From: Buddleja alternifolia
Taxonomy: Eukaryota; Streptophyta; Magnoliopsida; Lamiales; Scrophulariaceae
DNA length: 64,000 nucleotides
NCBI GenBank assembly: GCA_019426215.1
Contig: CM033395.1
Location: 14,622,569 to 14,686,568, forward strand
Direction of reading: 5' to 3'
Shown here: one piece after another, positions 30,352-41,707 of the stretch
Numbering within the stretch: the first letter of the stretch is position 1
Layout of the letters: the number at the start of each line of letters is the position of its first letter
The notes under the pieces: model-generated
What the model was told of the DNA's origin: nothing
Database searches by the model: none
Seen by the model: only the letters and a program-made list of their open reading frames with translations
Position numbers and translations under genes: made by a program

Positions 30352-31352
30352 ACTTAAGACAATAAGACTTTGTTTTTTGATGAGAGCAAAAATGAAACGT
30401 CAAGGATGAAAATGGCGTTATTCGAGGAAAGATGATGGAATTTCTGACCTAGCATGTTGGACACATCAAAAGAATGTCATCATACGGTTGTTTCTTGAAG
30501 ATTGTGTTATCAGTTGGAAGTAGATGAAATCAAGAGGGAATTTCATTTAAGTTTCATTTTTATCGTAATTTATAATTTTAATTATATTTATGACTAATTC
30601 AAGTTTGAATTTATTTTGTAGTAAAAATTCAAATGAAGGAAGAATTAATTGCCAAAAAGTCACGACTATTCCATTGGCTTTGTAATTCGGGAGAAGGTTT
30701 TGATCAACCTTTGAGTTTTATGGAAAGTTCATTAGTCAACACAGTGTACTATTTTGTTCAATTACAATTATTGATTTTGATAACACATTTCAATTCTTTT
30801 GTGTAGTGCTGATCTGGAAAAGGATTTATAGCATTTCAATGTGGAAATGATATAAGGACACTGAGCCCCAGTGCACTAAATTGAATTAAAGAAACGAAGG
30901 GACAGTTCCATTCACGAAAAGTTGCACTTCTGCATGCCAATTGACATGTTTAATGCAACCGATCATTTTGGTTCATTTCAGATAAGCTTATATTACAATT
31001 AGCTTATCATTAACTGAGTACCATTTAATTTGTATGCATGTACATACGGATTCTTCTGCTCGCGATAAAACCCGCACGCCCACTGTCGGAAATTACAAGC
31101 ATTTCATGCAACTGTAGTCGAACTCTTGCGGGGATAAAGAAATCCTCAATTTCTGTCGGAGAACAGAGGAGGTGGTGGAAGAATTATGCGATAAATTCAT
31201 GGGTTAAATGCAAAAATACCCCTATGATATAACTCTTTTGCTAAAAATCCCCTGTGATCACGAAATAGTTTAACAAACCCCCCGTGTTCTTTAAAAATCT
31301 GCAAAAAGTCATTTTTTGTTAGGTGTACATCTAATTCATATATATAATATAA
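30352..31352 (+). other. Left interior of LARD-like element, no gene recognised
   Basis: AT-rich, with only short chance ORFs. At 31201-31320 the words TTAAATGCAAAAATACCCC and AACAAACCCCCCGTG resemble terminal sequences of plant Mutator-type MITEs, but no matching inverted end was found. A TGTTAGGTGTACAT at 31318 mimics the start of the copia LTR 35 bp later and could be a decayed earlier insertion. Confidence 0.4.
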
Positions 31353-32939
31353 TGTTAGGTGTATGCCCTCAATGCATATGAGGAATTAAGTTGAGTAGGC
31401 TTAGATACGTTATTTGTACAAAACGATTGATGTTTCTATTTATAGAATAAAAGTTTTGATTTTATTCTTATAAATCTAATGACATTTAACTGTATTGAAC
31501 AAATTAGTCCAAGAGATTTTAAGATAGACTTTCCACCTCTTATAGACAAGAGAAGGCACTGGAATAGTCTAGTACTTAATCTCTGAAACTGGGAGTTTGT
31601 GAGTTAACGAATATTAATTGGACATTAATATTCAACTCATATGACACCTTCTTTGACAAGGAAGTGCCAGTCGTACACTAATTAGATAGTGGGAGCTGAT
31701 GTCATGAATATGATTAATGGAAGTAACATGTTTGAACTCGGCTCGCACTAATCCGATCCCATGGGTATTTACTCTTTGACAGTCAATGATAGGGATTAAG
31801 ATTGCGATAGTATGTGTGAACTTTAGACTTGATGAGTCATTTATAACATGTTCGTAGTATTGGATATGGTATCAGAGTAGTTATACCTGTATCACCTGAT
31901 AGGTGGGGTCGACCTCGAAGTACTATCCAATGGTACATTCGATGTTATACGATAACTTGCCAAAATGGGGATTCACTGTCTCGACAGTAAACGAGTATGT
32001 GACCTGTATGATTGTAAGTAATTGAAATTATAAATCTTTGGTCAAAGCATATAAACTATCCCGTGATTGTCACTGAGGGTAGTTTGGTAATTTCACATTA
32101 TTATGATTCTAAATACAGTATCAAGTTCTATGAGTTTGACTAAACCATGGATCTTACTTGATCAGGTCACGTTGGTGAAGAGTTTATACACATATGGTAT
32201 TCGTAGTCAAGGTTCGTGATGGCATGATCATCTCGTTTTCAATTGGGTAACGATTTGGTTCCACAGTGTTGGCTAGGTGACAACCTTATCCTTTGGAATC
32301 CTCCCATTGCCAATTGAATCGAGCCTAGAGAGTCGCGCTATGTGAAGAAAAGGAATATTTCCTTAAGCTAAGGGTATTTTGGTAAAATCACATTTGATGT
32401 GAATTGACTGACAAAAAAGATGGCATGATTTAATTAAAGATATTTAATTGGATTAAATAAATTAATTACACATGGGCTAAGTGATAACAAAGCCCGAAGC
32501 CCATCTCCAAGGCCTATTTCGGCCGCCCCTCATTGTGTAAACCAAAGGGAGTCTTTTACCTAGTATAAGTAATCAGTCAGTGTCAGAACTCCATACACAC
32601 AAGTCATTGTTTTAGAATATGACACTGAGCCAAAAATAAACCTAGAGCATTAAGAAAGAAAAATCCCTCCCTCTCCATCCACTCTAGCCACCTGCAATAG
32701 TTGCCGAGGAGGAGATCGAGCCCTTCTTGGAGAATTTTGCTTTCGCATGATTATCTAGAGGCAGGAGTCCGGGGCTGCTGCTGCTGATAATTCGAGATTC
32801 AATAGATGAAAAAGGTAATTCGATTACTCTTGTCAATTCTCGTCAATTGATCTATATGGTAATATCATGAATATCCCCGGATTGGATTCTCGGGTGTGAT
32901 TCGGATTAAAATTTTATTCCACTAAACCGAATCACAACA
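31353..32939 (+). repeat. 5' LTR of old copia element
   Basis: Starts TGTTAGGTGTATGCCC and ends AATCACAACA. It carries the shared block CGAGCCTAGAGAGTCGCGCT at 32320-32339. Confidence 0.85.
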
Positions 32940-32940
32940 G

Positions 32941-32953
32941 TCGTATCAGAGCC
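32941..32953 (+). other. Primer binding site of old copia element
   Basis: TCGTATCAGAGCC, one base after the LTR; it differs from the common TGGTATCAGAGCC (initiator-Met tRNA) at the second base. Confidence 0.75.
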
Positions 32954-35129
32954 AAAATTCGGGAATATCATGATATTCGTTGTATGTTTATGTGTTTTAA
33001 TTTTTATACTATCATAAACATGATTTTACGTATTGTATGTAAATTCGGGTAATTTATGTTATGCATGCTTATCTGCAAAATTAATTTTTAATGAGTTGAA
33101 TTGGATTTATTGGGTAAAACGAAAAATTGAATTGGATTCGTGATTTAAATAAAATTGGATTGTTTGAAAAAATTGCGCCGCCCTGAGTAGTGGGCGGCGG
33201 TGGCAGGTGTTGGGCTTTAGCCCAACACATTAAGGTTGTGTTAGGCTAAACAACACCCATATGCATAGCGCTGGGCCGCATAAATAATTCAGCCCAGCGC
33301 TAGATGGCATGGCCCAGCGCACGGTAAAATAGAGCTTAGTGTTGGGCTTGGCCCAGCGAATGTTATATTTTTTTTTATTGCTGGCCTGGCCCAACGCAAT
33401 TAATTAATAATGTTGGGCCAAGCCCGACTGTTGTTTAATTAATTGAGTATTTTGAATTGGGCCTAATATAATTAATTATAGGCCTTGGCCCAAATGATTT
33501 AAATTGGTTTGACCAATTATCAATTAATTAATTATGTGGGCTCAATCCAAATTGAAAAACTTAACCCAAATATTTATCAAGTAAACAACCCTAATTAAAT
33601 TTCGTTTCAACTTCTAAATTGGATTTAGTGAATACATTTTAATTGGATTTAAATTTATTCAAAACCCTAAATTGGATTTGGGGAATTTAAATTAGATTTA
33701 ATTTTATTCTAAATTAGATTTAGTTACTTTATTTAAATTGGATTTAAACTTGAAAAAATTCAATTGAACTTAGAATTGTTCTAAGTCTTAAATTGGATTT
33801 AAAATTCTTTTTCAAAGATGATATATATTAAATTGGATTTGTTGAATTAGATTTAAATATCGCTTTCCTTTTACATGATATTGCCACGTGTTTAGATTAA
33901 ATTACCTATTAGACTTTATTTGATGATAGTCAATTTTTAATTAGATTAAAAGTATCCAAACTAAATTGGATTTATTTTGATGATATTAAATTGGATTTAA
34001 TTGAAGAATAAATTGGATTTAATCAAGAGATTGAAGTGGATTCAATTATAGATTAAATTAGATTTAATCTTAGACTAAATCAGATTTAATCACACATTAA
34101 ATTAGATTTAAAGGATAAATTCACATATGTGTTTTAAATTGTTTATGTGCTCCTTATATATGTCATGGTGACACCATGTATGAACTTAGGGTTTTATTTA
34201 TGTTGTCTTACCTGGGTTGTATTGGGCCGGTTTTGAGCCCCCCAATTTGTATCTTCAATTCACAGAATTTTGTATAAGTTATTTCTATGTAATTGTTTTA
34301 TAGATAGGCCCAAATGGCGGTTCATGGTGGCACATGGAGTCTTGGAGAATCAAGAAGATTAGATCTTTGTATAGGGCCTAACCCTTGTAATAGATAGAAC
34401 CCCTCCTCGATCACTCATTGGCTCGAGTTGATCTAGATAGTCCATACATGTGTGTGTTGTTAGAATTGCAAGGCTTATTCTTATGCATTTCCAATTATTG
34501 CGCGATAAAGAAATTAATGTGCAAAGTGAGACCAACTAAATAACATTATCGAATGTTATAATTCTCCCAAATTAAAATATTGAGTAAGTAAAGGGGCATT
34601 GGATGTCCTAGCTCTCCATCAAACGTTGGAAGGTGGGTTCATTTCTAGTGTATGGCATCTTCCCGGAATAAGGGGATCATGCATCAAGACATGGTACTCT
34701 ATCCTCTCTAGTGCATTTGATGCCTTCATGTCAAAACAATATTTGCCCCATATATCGTTCAAGGTTGCAAGGCGAGATTAAATTGTTAGACTGATAGGAG
34801 TTGATGGAATAAATGACTCAGATGGATCACCACCTATACATCGAAAAAGTTTCGGTTCAATGATCCATGAGCTAAAGAAGATTGAATCATCGGTTGGAGC
34901 GATTGATGTTTGACATCACATCAATGATCTAACGAGCCATTTATCGTTCAAGGTTGCAACTTATTTAGATCGTTTGGGAAATCAATCACTCACTACGAAA
35001 CCAATCCAACGAGGTTTCCGATTATTGCGGTGGGAGTGCAATATTTCGAGAAAAATAGTGGGAGTCAAGTAAATATTGAAATACTTGATTTTAGTTGAAA
35101 GTACATAATAACGCATCTAATCGAAAATC
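32954..35129 (+). other. Long leader of old copia element with GC palindromes and AT repeats
   Basis: 2.2 kb between primer site and gag without a gene. At 33160-33430 there are GC-rich words GGCCCAGCGC and GGCCCAACGC four times, and a hairpin with arms AGCGCTGGGC and GCCCAGCGCT near 33267-33304. At 33570-34140 a degenerate repeat of AAATTGGATTTA occurs about twenty times. The rest (34150-35129) shows nothing recognised. Confidence 0.6.
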
Positions 35130-35831
35130 ATGGTTAATTTTCTGCAGTTTATTTCCATCACAATGAGTAACCCTTTGACAATACTACTTGAGAAAAATGT
35201 CCTCACAAGACCAAACTACTCTAATTGGATTAGAGCATTGAGGATGGTCCTTAATGATGAATCACTTGAATATACACTGGAGATGGATCGACCACAAAGG
35301 CCTAGGGCCAATGACGAAGATTCTGTCATACTAGCATACTCGGATTGGATCTCTGATGCAAGAAAAGTAAAGGATTATATGTTGAACTCCATGTGCACTG
35401 CATTGTAACGCACGCATGAAAACATGGATAGTCTCAGGTCTATCATGCTGCAATTGGAGAAACTGTTCGGGGAACGGGGCAAGTCCATTAGATACTTTGT
35501 ATCGAAGGAGCTTTTCAACACAAAGATGAGAGAAAGAGTTGATGTTGCTGATCATGTTTTGAACATGATATCCATGCTAAAAAAACTCCGGTCTATGGAC
35601 TACTACATGAATTTCCACCTTCAGGTAGATCTCATTCTCCAGTCACTCCCTAACTCATTCTCTGCCTTTGTCATCAACTTCGATATAAATGACATTGAAG
35701 GATCACTATCAGTCTTGTTGGACAAGCTGGTCAAAGCACAATTGACACAAATTGAAAAAAGTGGATTCGTGTGTAGTAATAAAGTGGACAATAAAGTCCG
35801 GGTTGTCGAACCTCAAGGACTTGTATTTTAG
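35130..35831 (+). pseudogene. gag: Gag of old copia element
   Basis: First part (35130-35408): SNPLTILLEKNVLTRPNYSN, then NWIRALRMVLNDESLEYTL, the copia Gag N-terminal domain, ending at a TAA. It resumes in the same general order at 35424-35831: MDSLRSIMLQLEKLFGE, VADHVLNMISMLKKL, and ILQSLPNSFSAFVINF. The latter matches the Gag remnant at 58440-58560 on the other strand. No zinc knuckle is present before the coding ends at an unrelated segment. Confidence 0.8.
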
Positions 35832-37190
35832 TTTATGATTTTAAAGCAATTGAAGAACTTAAACTAAAACTAAAATATTATGAAAGTAAGATATAAGAAA
35901 CAAGATGTCGAAATCAAGATAGCTATGGAAGAGAACAACTAAGACAGGTTGGCATAAATTAATCAATTTTTATTATAAACATGTTCTCAATTGTTAGACA
36001 ATGTTGCTTTGGTGGAAAAAACCTTAAATAATTACTACCCATTTCTGGCTGTAATAATCCTATGATTAATTGATGGTTCTCTAGATATGTCATCCGAGAA
36101 TCTAACCAACAATCATGATTCAAGTTCTAAATTTCCCCGGATTATCCGGCTAACTACCCGGGAATCCACCTATCTCTAGGGGCAATTCCCTATTTTTTAC
36201 GAATGTGAATCCTCTTTGCACCTTAAATTACCTTCTCTCGAACGAATAATTTAAGCAATAAATCATGCATATGGTACTAAGCACATGATGCATTCAAACA
36301 AGATCAAGACACAAAACAACAATAGAATTAATATAAAAAACACAATTTATAACTCAATTATCATAATTTAGCCTCCAACATGGTCTTAGTTCGAAGAATC
36401 TATTTCATCATAAAAGGGAACTTAAATTAAGATTCATATTCATAGACAAAAACAAATCTAAATCTAAGAAACTCCCTCGTATTTTTGATGGTTGAACTTC
36501 GTCTTCATCTCTTCCATGCTTCTTGATTTCTTCACCTTCAAAGGTTTTTGATAATCTTCATAACTAATCTAAGAATGAGATGATGATAGGATGTGTTTAG
36601 GCTCCCCCAATGGGGAATGTGTTTTCAAGTGTGTTTGTTGGATGACATCAAATCCTCCTTTTATAGAAAAAAAATTCACCAACCAAGAACATGTGCTTCC
36701 ATTCTCTTTTCTTTTCACCTACCATTCTCTTGCTTTCCATCTACCAAGAAACGAATTCTCTTACTTTCCTCCTACCAAGTGTCTATGATGATATTTTCGT
36801 GTTTTCCAGCTACTTCTTGAATTGGATGATTCTAAAATATAAGACATTCCGAAGCGAGTGTGGAGATTGTTTCTCATATTTGTGTTTTGAACCCTAGGAT
36901 CTGGAAGAAAGTAGAATGTGGAGCAAGCGATAAATGAACCTAAAACATAAAGGGAAAGGGGCATAAGAAAAATGACTCATATCGAAGTGATGATCAATGT
37001 AGGAAGGTGAAAAAGTCTAGGACTAAGCGCATGACACAACGTGAATGCTGCAACTCACTTTATTAGAATTACTACTTCTTGGATTCTAGATTCCGAAGCG
37101 AGTATATTTGTGTTTTGAGACTGGAAGAAAGTAGAAAGCTGGATCAAATTAGATTAGATGATGCGTTGTTTTGCCCAATAGGCTCAAGAA
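35832..37190 (-). other. Unassigned segment within old copia element, possible minus-strand LTR
   Basis: Replaces the zinc knuckle, protease and start of integrase. On the minus strand CTATAAAAGG at 36657-36666 is a plausible TATA box, followed (further left) by a 36100-36300 segment of U5-like character. A local duplication of TTCCGAAGCGAGT and CTGGAAGAAAGTAGAA occurs at 36848-36926 and 37090-37137. TG/CA ends and a target duplication could not be fixed, so identity as a solo LTR is a guess. Confidence 0.35.
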
Positions 37191-38110
37191 TATTATTTAT
37201 ATTCTTGTATTAGTCAGGAAAGGATATTTGTTTACATTTAAACATAATTCTTGCGATATTTATTTTGGAAATAAATGTGTTGGCTCTGCATCTGAAATTA
37301 ATGGTTTATACTATTTGAATGTCTGAAATCAATGTATGGTTAATACTATGATAAGAAAATGTAGTATGAATGGAATGAACCAAAAACTCATTAGGCACCT
37401 TAGACTGGGACATTCCGGTGAATTTAAGATTCACGAGTTGGAAAAACGTGGGCTCATTGGTCCACTTGGGTGTGACCCATATCCGACTTGTGAATCGTGA
37501 CTCAAAGGCAAGATGACTAGGTCACCGTTCACTAAACATTTCGAAAGGGCTAATGAAGTTTTAGGATTAATCCACACTGACGTTTGTGGGCCCCTCAAGG
37601 ATGCGGCCCTTGGAGGTTTTTAGTACTTTATAACCTTCATAGATGACCACTCTAGGTATGGTTTAGTTTATCTAATGAAGTATAAATCTGAAGCACTTGA
37701 ATGATTCAAGGAATTCAAAGCTTTGATTGAAAAATAAACTAGGCACAGTATTGTGACACTGAGATTTGATAGAGGTGGCGAATACATGAGTGCCGAGTTT
37801 GATGAGTTCTTAAAAGAACAAAGCATAGTATTACAACTAAATCCTCCAGCAGCCCTATAACTCAACGGAGTAGCAGAAAGAAGGAATTGTACTCTGTTGG
37901 ACATGATACACTCTATGCTTAGCTACACCGATTTATCCATCTTGTCTGGAGACGTGCTTTGCTTACAGCTGCGCACATTTTGAACAAATGTCCCTTGAAA
38001 TCTGTTCGCACTACACCATATGAGATATGGAGCGGTAGGAAGCCTAGTTTGAAATACATAAGAATATGGGGTTGCCCAACATAGGTAAAGAAGACCAAGG
38101 TAGAGAAGCT
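37191..38110 (+). pseudogene. pol: Integrase of old copia element
   Basis: Reads NGLYYLNV, RHLRLGHSGEFKIHELEKRG and CDPYPTCES (HHCC finger), LIHTDVCGPL (first Asp), FITFIDDHSRYGLVYLMK, DRGGEYMSAEFDEF (second Asp) and LNGVAERRN (Glu). At least six stops interrupt it (for example at 37498-37500 and 37621-37623) and frame is lost after about 37940. Residue order matches the better-preserved relative at 56864-57715. Confidence 0.8.
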
Positions 38111-38123
38111 AGAGGATAGATCC

Positions 38124-39235
38124 TTGAAAGGACATTTTATCGATTTTCCCGTAGATTCGATGGGATACCTCTTTTACCTACAAAATGATCAAAGGATCAT
38201 TGTGGCTTTGCAAGCCCACTTTCTTGAAAAAGAATTCATTCGAGAAGGTGGTGCAGGTAGAAAGATTGTTATGGAAGAACAAGGTAACATCCCTTTGGAG
38301 ACATCAGTTCAAGAATATGAACCCAACTTGACACAACCGTCGCAAGGACGTTCTAGCAAAGTATCTCAGCCGCCTGAGAGATATGGCTATTTGCACAAAA
38401 TGCAGCATTATTTGTATGCCGTTGCAAAAGGAAGCCATGGAGATGATCCCTCTGACTATGATAAAGTAGCGACGGATATAGATTCCTCTAAGTGGCTTGA
38501 GGCTATGAAAGCAGAGATTGATTTGATGTATTCGAACCAAGTCTGGACTCCTACTGATCTACCGAATGGAGTACGACCAATTGGATCTACAAGAAAACGA
38601 TTGGTCTGGATGGCAAGGTGGACACCTATAAGGCCAGGCTAGTGGCAAAAGGTTATAGTAAAAAAGAGGGCATTAACTATGAGGAAACCTTTTCTCTAGT
38701 AGCCATGATCAAGTCTATTAGAATTCTGTTAGCCATAGCTGCAAGCTTAAACTATGAAGTCTGACAAATGGATGTAAAGACCACATTCTTAAATGGACAC
38801 TTGGATGAGGACATTTATATGCAATAGCCTAGGGGCGTTATATCCGAAGCCGAATCTCACAAAGTTTGCAAACTTAATCGGTCCATCTATGGACTGAAGC
38901 AAGCCTCTCGGAGTTGGAATCTGAGGTTCAATGAAGAAGCCAAGAAATATGGATATATCAAGAATGAAGAATAACCGTGTGTCTATAAAATGGTCAGTGG
39001 GAGCAAGTTGACATCCCTGATTCTATATATAGATGACATACTACTTATAGGGAATGGCATAGACTTATTGACTTCGGTCAAGACATGTCTCTCAAGTACA
39101 TTCTCCATGAAAGACGTGGGAGAAGCGACCTATATTCTAGAAATTCGCCCTTATAGAGATAGAGCGAATAGAATGATTGGTCTCTCCCAAGCGCTCTACC
39201 TAGAGAATGTCATTAAGAGATAAGAAATACATAAC
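38124..39235 (+). pseudogene. pol: Reverse transcriptase of old copia element
   Basis: 38124-38642 covers the end of integrase (LQNDQRIIVALQAHFLEKEF), the linker SQPPERYGYL and RT start (SSKWLEAMKAEIDLM, NQVWTPTDLP), then a frameshift in the KWIYK motif region. Downstream frames read YSKKEGINYEETFS, the catalytic strand MDVKTTFLNGHL, and SIYGLKQASRSWN. At 38990-39223 the active site appears as LILYIDDILLIGNG, followed by TYILEIRPYRDRANRMIGLS. Stops and shifts prevent a continuous product. Confidence 0.85.
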
Positions 39236-39250
39236 TCTTAGGGAGGACTT

Positions 39251-39990
39251 TTGCCCATAAGACATGGCATTCATCTTTCCAAATCTATGAGTCACAAAAC
39301 GGACAAGGATAGAATGGAAATGAGGAATGTACCCTATGCATCCGCTGTGGGTAGTCTCATGTACGCGATGTTATGCACGAGGCCAGATCTGGCACATGCT
39401 GTGAGCATGGTCAGTAGGTTTCAAGCTAACCTGGGGAGCCTCACTGGACAGCAGTGAAGTGTATCTTAAAGTACTTAAGAAGAACTAAAGATATGCTACT
39501 AATATATGGGAATGGAGAGTTAAAGGTGGATGGTTACAGCGACTCAGATTTCCAATCTGATCCGGATGACCTTAAATCTACCTTTGGGTACATATTCAAA
39601 CTCAGTGGAGGAGCACTGTCTTGGAAAAGTTCCAAGCAAAGCACAACTGCAGAATCCACAACAGAGGCAGAATATGTGGCTGTCTCTGAGGCAGCCAAAG
39701 AAGCTGTTTGGATGAGAAAGTTCATAGCCGAACTTGGAGTGGTTCCTAGCATGGAAATGTCGTTGCCACTATGGTGTGACAACAACACATCAATTGCGCA
39801 AGCTAAAGAACCAAGGTCTCTCACAACAAATCTTAACACGTGATGAGGAAATATCATATAATACGATAAATCGTTGGTAGATGTGATCTAGTCGTGTAGA
39901 AAATAGCCTCAGCAGAAAACGTGGCTGACCCACTCACCAAGCCATTATTACAGGCGGTGCTAGATAAACATCTTGAGAAGATGAAAATCA
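39251..39990 (+). pseudogene. pol: RNase H of old copia element
   Basis: Starts YASAVGSLMYAMLCTRPDLA (38-aa connection), shifts frame near 39455, then KCILKYLRRTKDMLL, DGYSDSDF (Asp), TTEAEYVAVSEAAKEAVW (Glu) and LWCDNNTSIAQAK (Asp). It loses frame near 39840 and reaches the 3' LTR after SAENVADPLTKPL near 39910-39950. Confidence 0.85.
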
Positions 39991-40028
39991 AATACCATAG
40001 CGATTGGCGTTGAATGCAAGTGGGCAAT

Positions 40029-41707
40029 TGTTAGGTGTATGCCTTCAATGCCTATTAGGAATTAGATTGAATAGGGCTTAGATAAGTTATTTGTACAAAG
40101 CGTTTGATGTTTCTATTTATAGAATAAAGGTTTTGATTTTGTTCATATAAATCCAATGGCATTTAACTATATTGAACAAATTAGTCCAAAAGATTTCAAG
40201 ATAGACTTTCCACCTCTTATGGACAAGAGAAGGCACTGGAACAGTCCAGTACTTAATCTCTGAAATTGGGAGTTTGTGAATTAACGAATATTAATTGGGC
40301 ATTAATATTCAACTCATATGACACCTTCTTTGACAAGGAAGTGCCAGTCATGCACTAATTAGATACTGGGAGCTGCTGTCATGAATATGATTATTGGAAT
40401 TAACATGCTTGAACTCGACTCGCACTAATCCGATCACATGGGTATTTACTCTTTGACAATTAATGATAGGGATTAAGATTGCGATAGTATGTGTGAACTT
40501 TAGACCTGATGAGTCATTTATAACATGTTTGTAGTATTGGATATGTTATCAGAGTAGTTAGACCCGTATCACCTGATAGGTGGGGTCAACCTCGAAGTAC
40601 TATCCAATGGTACATTCGATGTTATAAGATAACTTTCCAAAACGGGGATTCACTGTCTCGACAGTAAACGAGTGTGTGGCCTGTATGATCGTAAGTAATT
40701 GAAATTATAAGTCTTTGGCCAAAGCATATAAACTATCCCGTGATTGTCACTGAGGGTAGTTTGGTAATTTGACATTATTATGATTCTAAGTACAGTATCA
40801 AGTTCTATTAGTTTGACTAAACCATGGCTCTTACATGGTCGGGTCACATCGTGGTATTCGTGGTCAAGGTTTGTGATGACATGATCATCTCGTTTTCAAT
40901 TGGGTAACGATTTGGTTCCACGGTGTTGGCTAGGTGACAACCTTATCCTTTGGAATCCTCCCATTGCCAATTGAATCGAGCCTAGAGAGTCACACTATGT
41001 GAAGAAAATGAATATTTCCTTAAGCTAAGGGTATTTTGGTAAAATCACATTTGATGTGAATTGACTGACAAAAAAGATGGCATGATTTAATTAATGATAT
41101 TTAATTGGGTTAAATAAATTAATTAAATCATATTAATTCATAAATTAAATCAATTGGAAATTAATTTATAAGTTGAATTATATTAATTGGATTAATGTTA
41201 TTAATTAATTACCAATTTGATTAGACTTGGATTTAATTAATTACACATGGGCTAAGTGAAAACAAAGTCCAAAGCCCATATCCAAGGCCTATTTCGGCCG
41301 CCCCTCACTGTGTAAACCAAAGGAGTTTTTTACTTGGTATAAATTATCAGTCAGTGTCAGAACTCCACACACAAGTGTCATTGTTTTAAAATTTGACACT
41401 GAGCCAGAAATAAACCTAGAGCATTAGGAAAGAAAAATCCCTCCCTCTCCATCCACTCTAGCCGCCTGCAATAGTTTCCGAGGAGGAGATCGAGCTTTTC
41501 TTAGAGAATTTTTCTTCCGCGTGATTATCTAGAGGCAGGAGTCTGGGCTACTGCTGATAATTCGAGATCAATAGACGAAAAAGGTAATCCGATTACTCTT
41601 GTCAATTCTCGTCAATTGATCTATATGCTAATATCATGAATATCCCCAGATTGGATTCTCGGGAGTGATTCAGATTAAAATTTCATTCCGCTAGACCGAA
41701 TCACAAC
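40029..41707 (+). repeat. 3' LTR of old copia element
   Basis: Starts TGTTAGGTGTATGCC and ends AATCACAAC, lacking the final A. Compared with the 5' LTR it has about 125 bp extra AT-rich sequence near 41090-41230 and lacks about 22 bp near 40850. The shared block reads CGAGCCTAGAGAGTCACACT at 40977-40996. Confidence 0.85.

Larger units (their letters stand above)
31353..41707 (+). mobile_element. Old Ty1/copia retrotransposon, 10.4 kb, inside the LARD-like element
   Basis: LTRs at 31353-32939 and 40029-41707 are similar along their length but differ by roughly 8-10% by eye plus indels of about 125 and 22 bp, so the insertion is much older than the Athila-like and minus-strand copia copies on the left. 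A primer site TCGTATCAGAGCC follows the 5' LTR. Gag, integrase, RT and RNase H follow in copia order, each broken by several stops. An unassigned 1.35-kb segment replaces the region between gag and integrase. The 3' LTR lacks the last A of CAACA and no target duplication was found. It is related to the minus-strand element at 53348-58562. Confidence 0.85.

Noticed and set aside
31201..31320. Mutator-type MITE end
   Set aside because: Wording resembles such ends but no inverted partner or 9-bp duplication was found.
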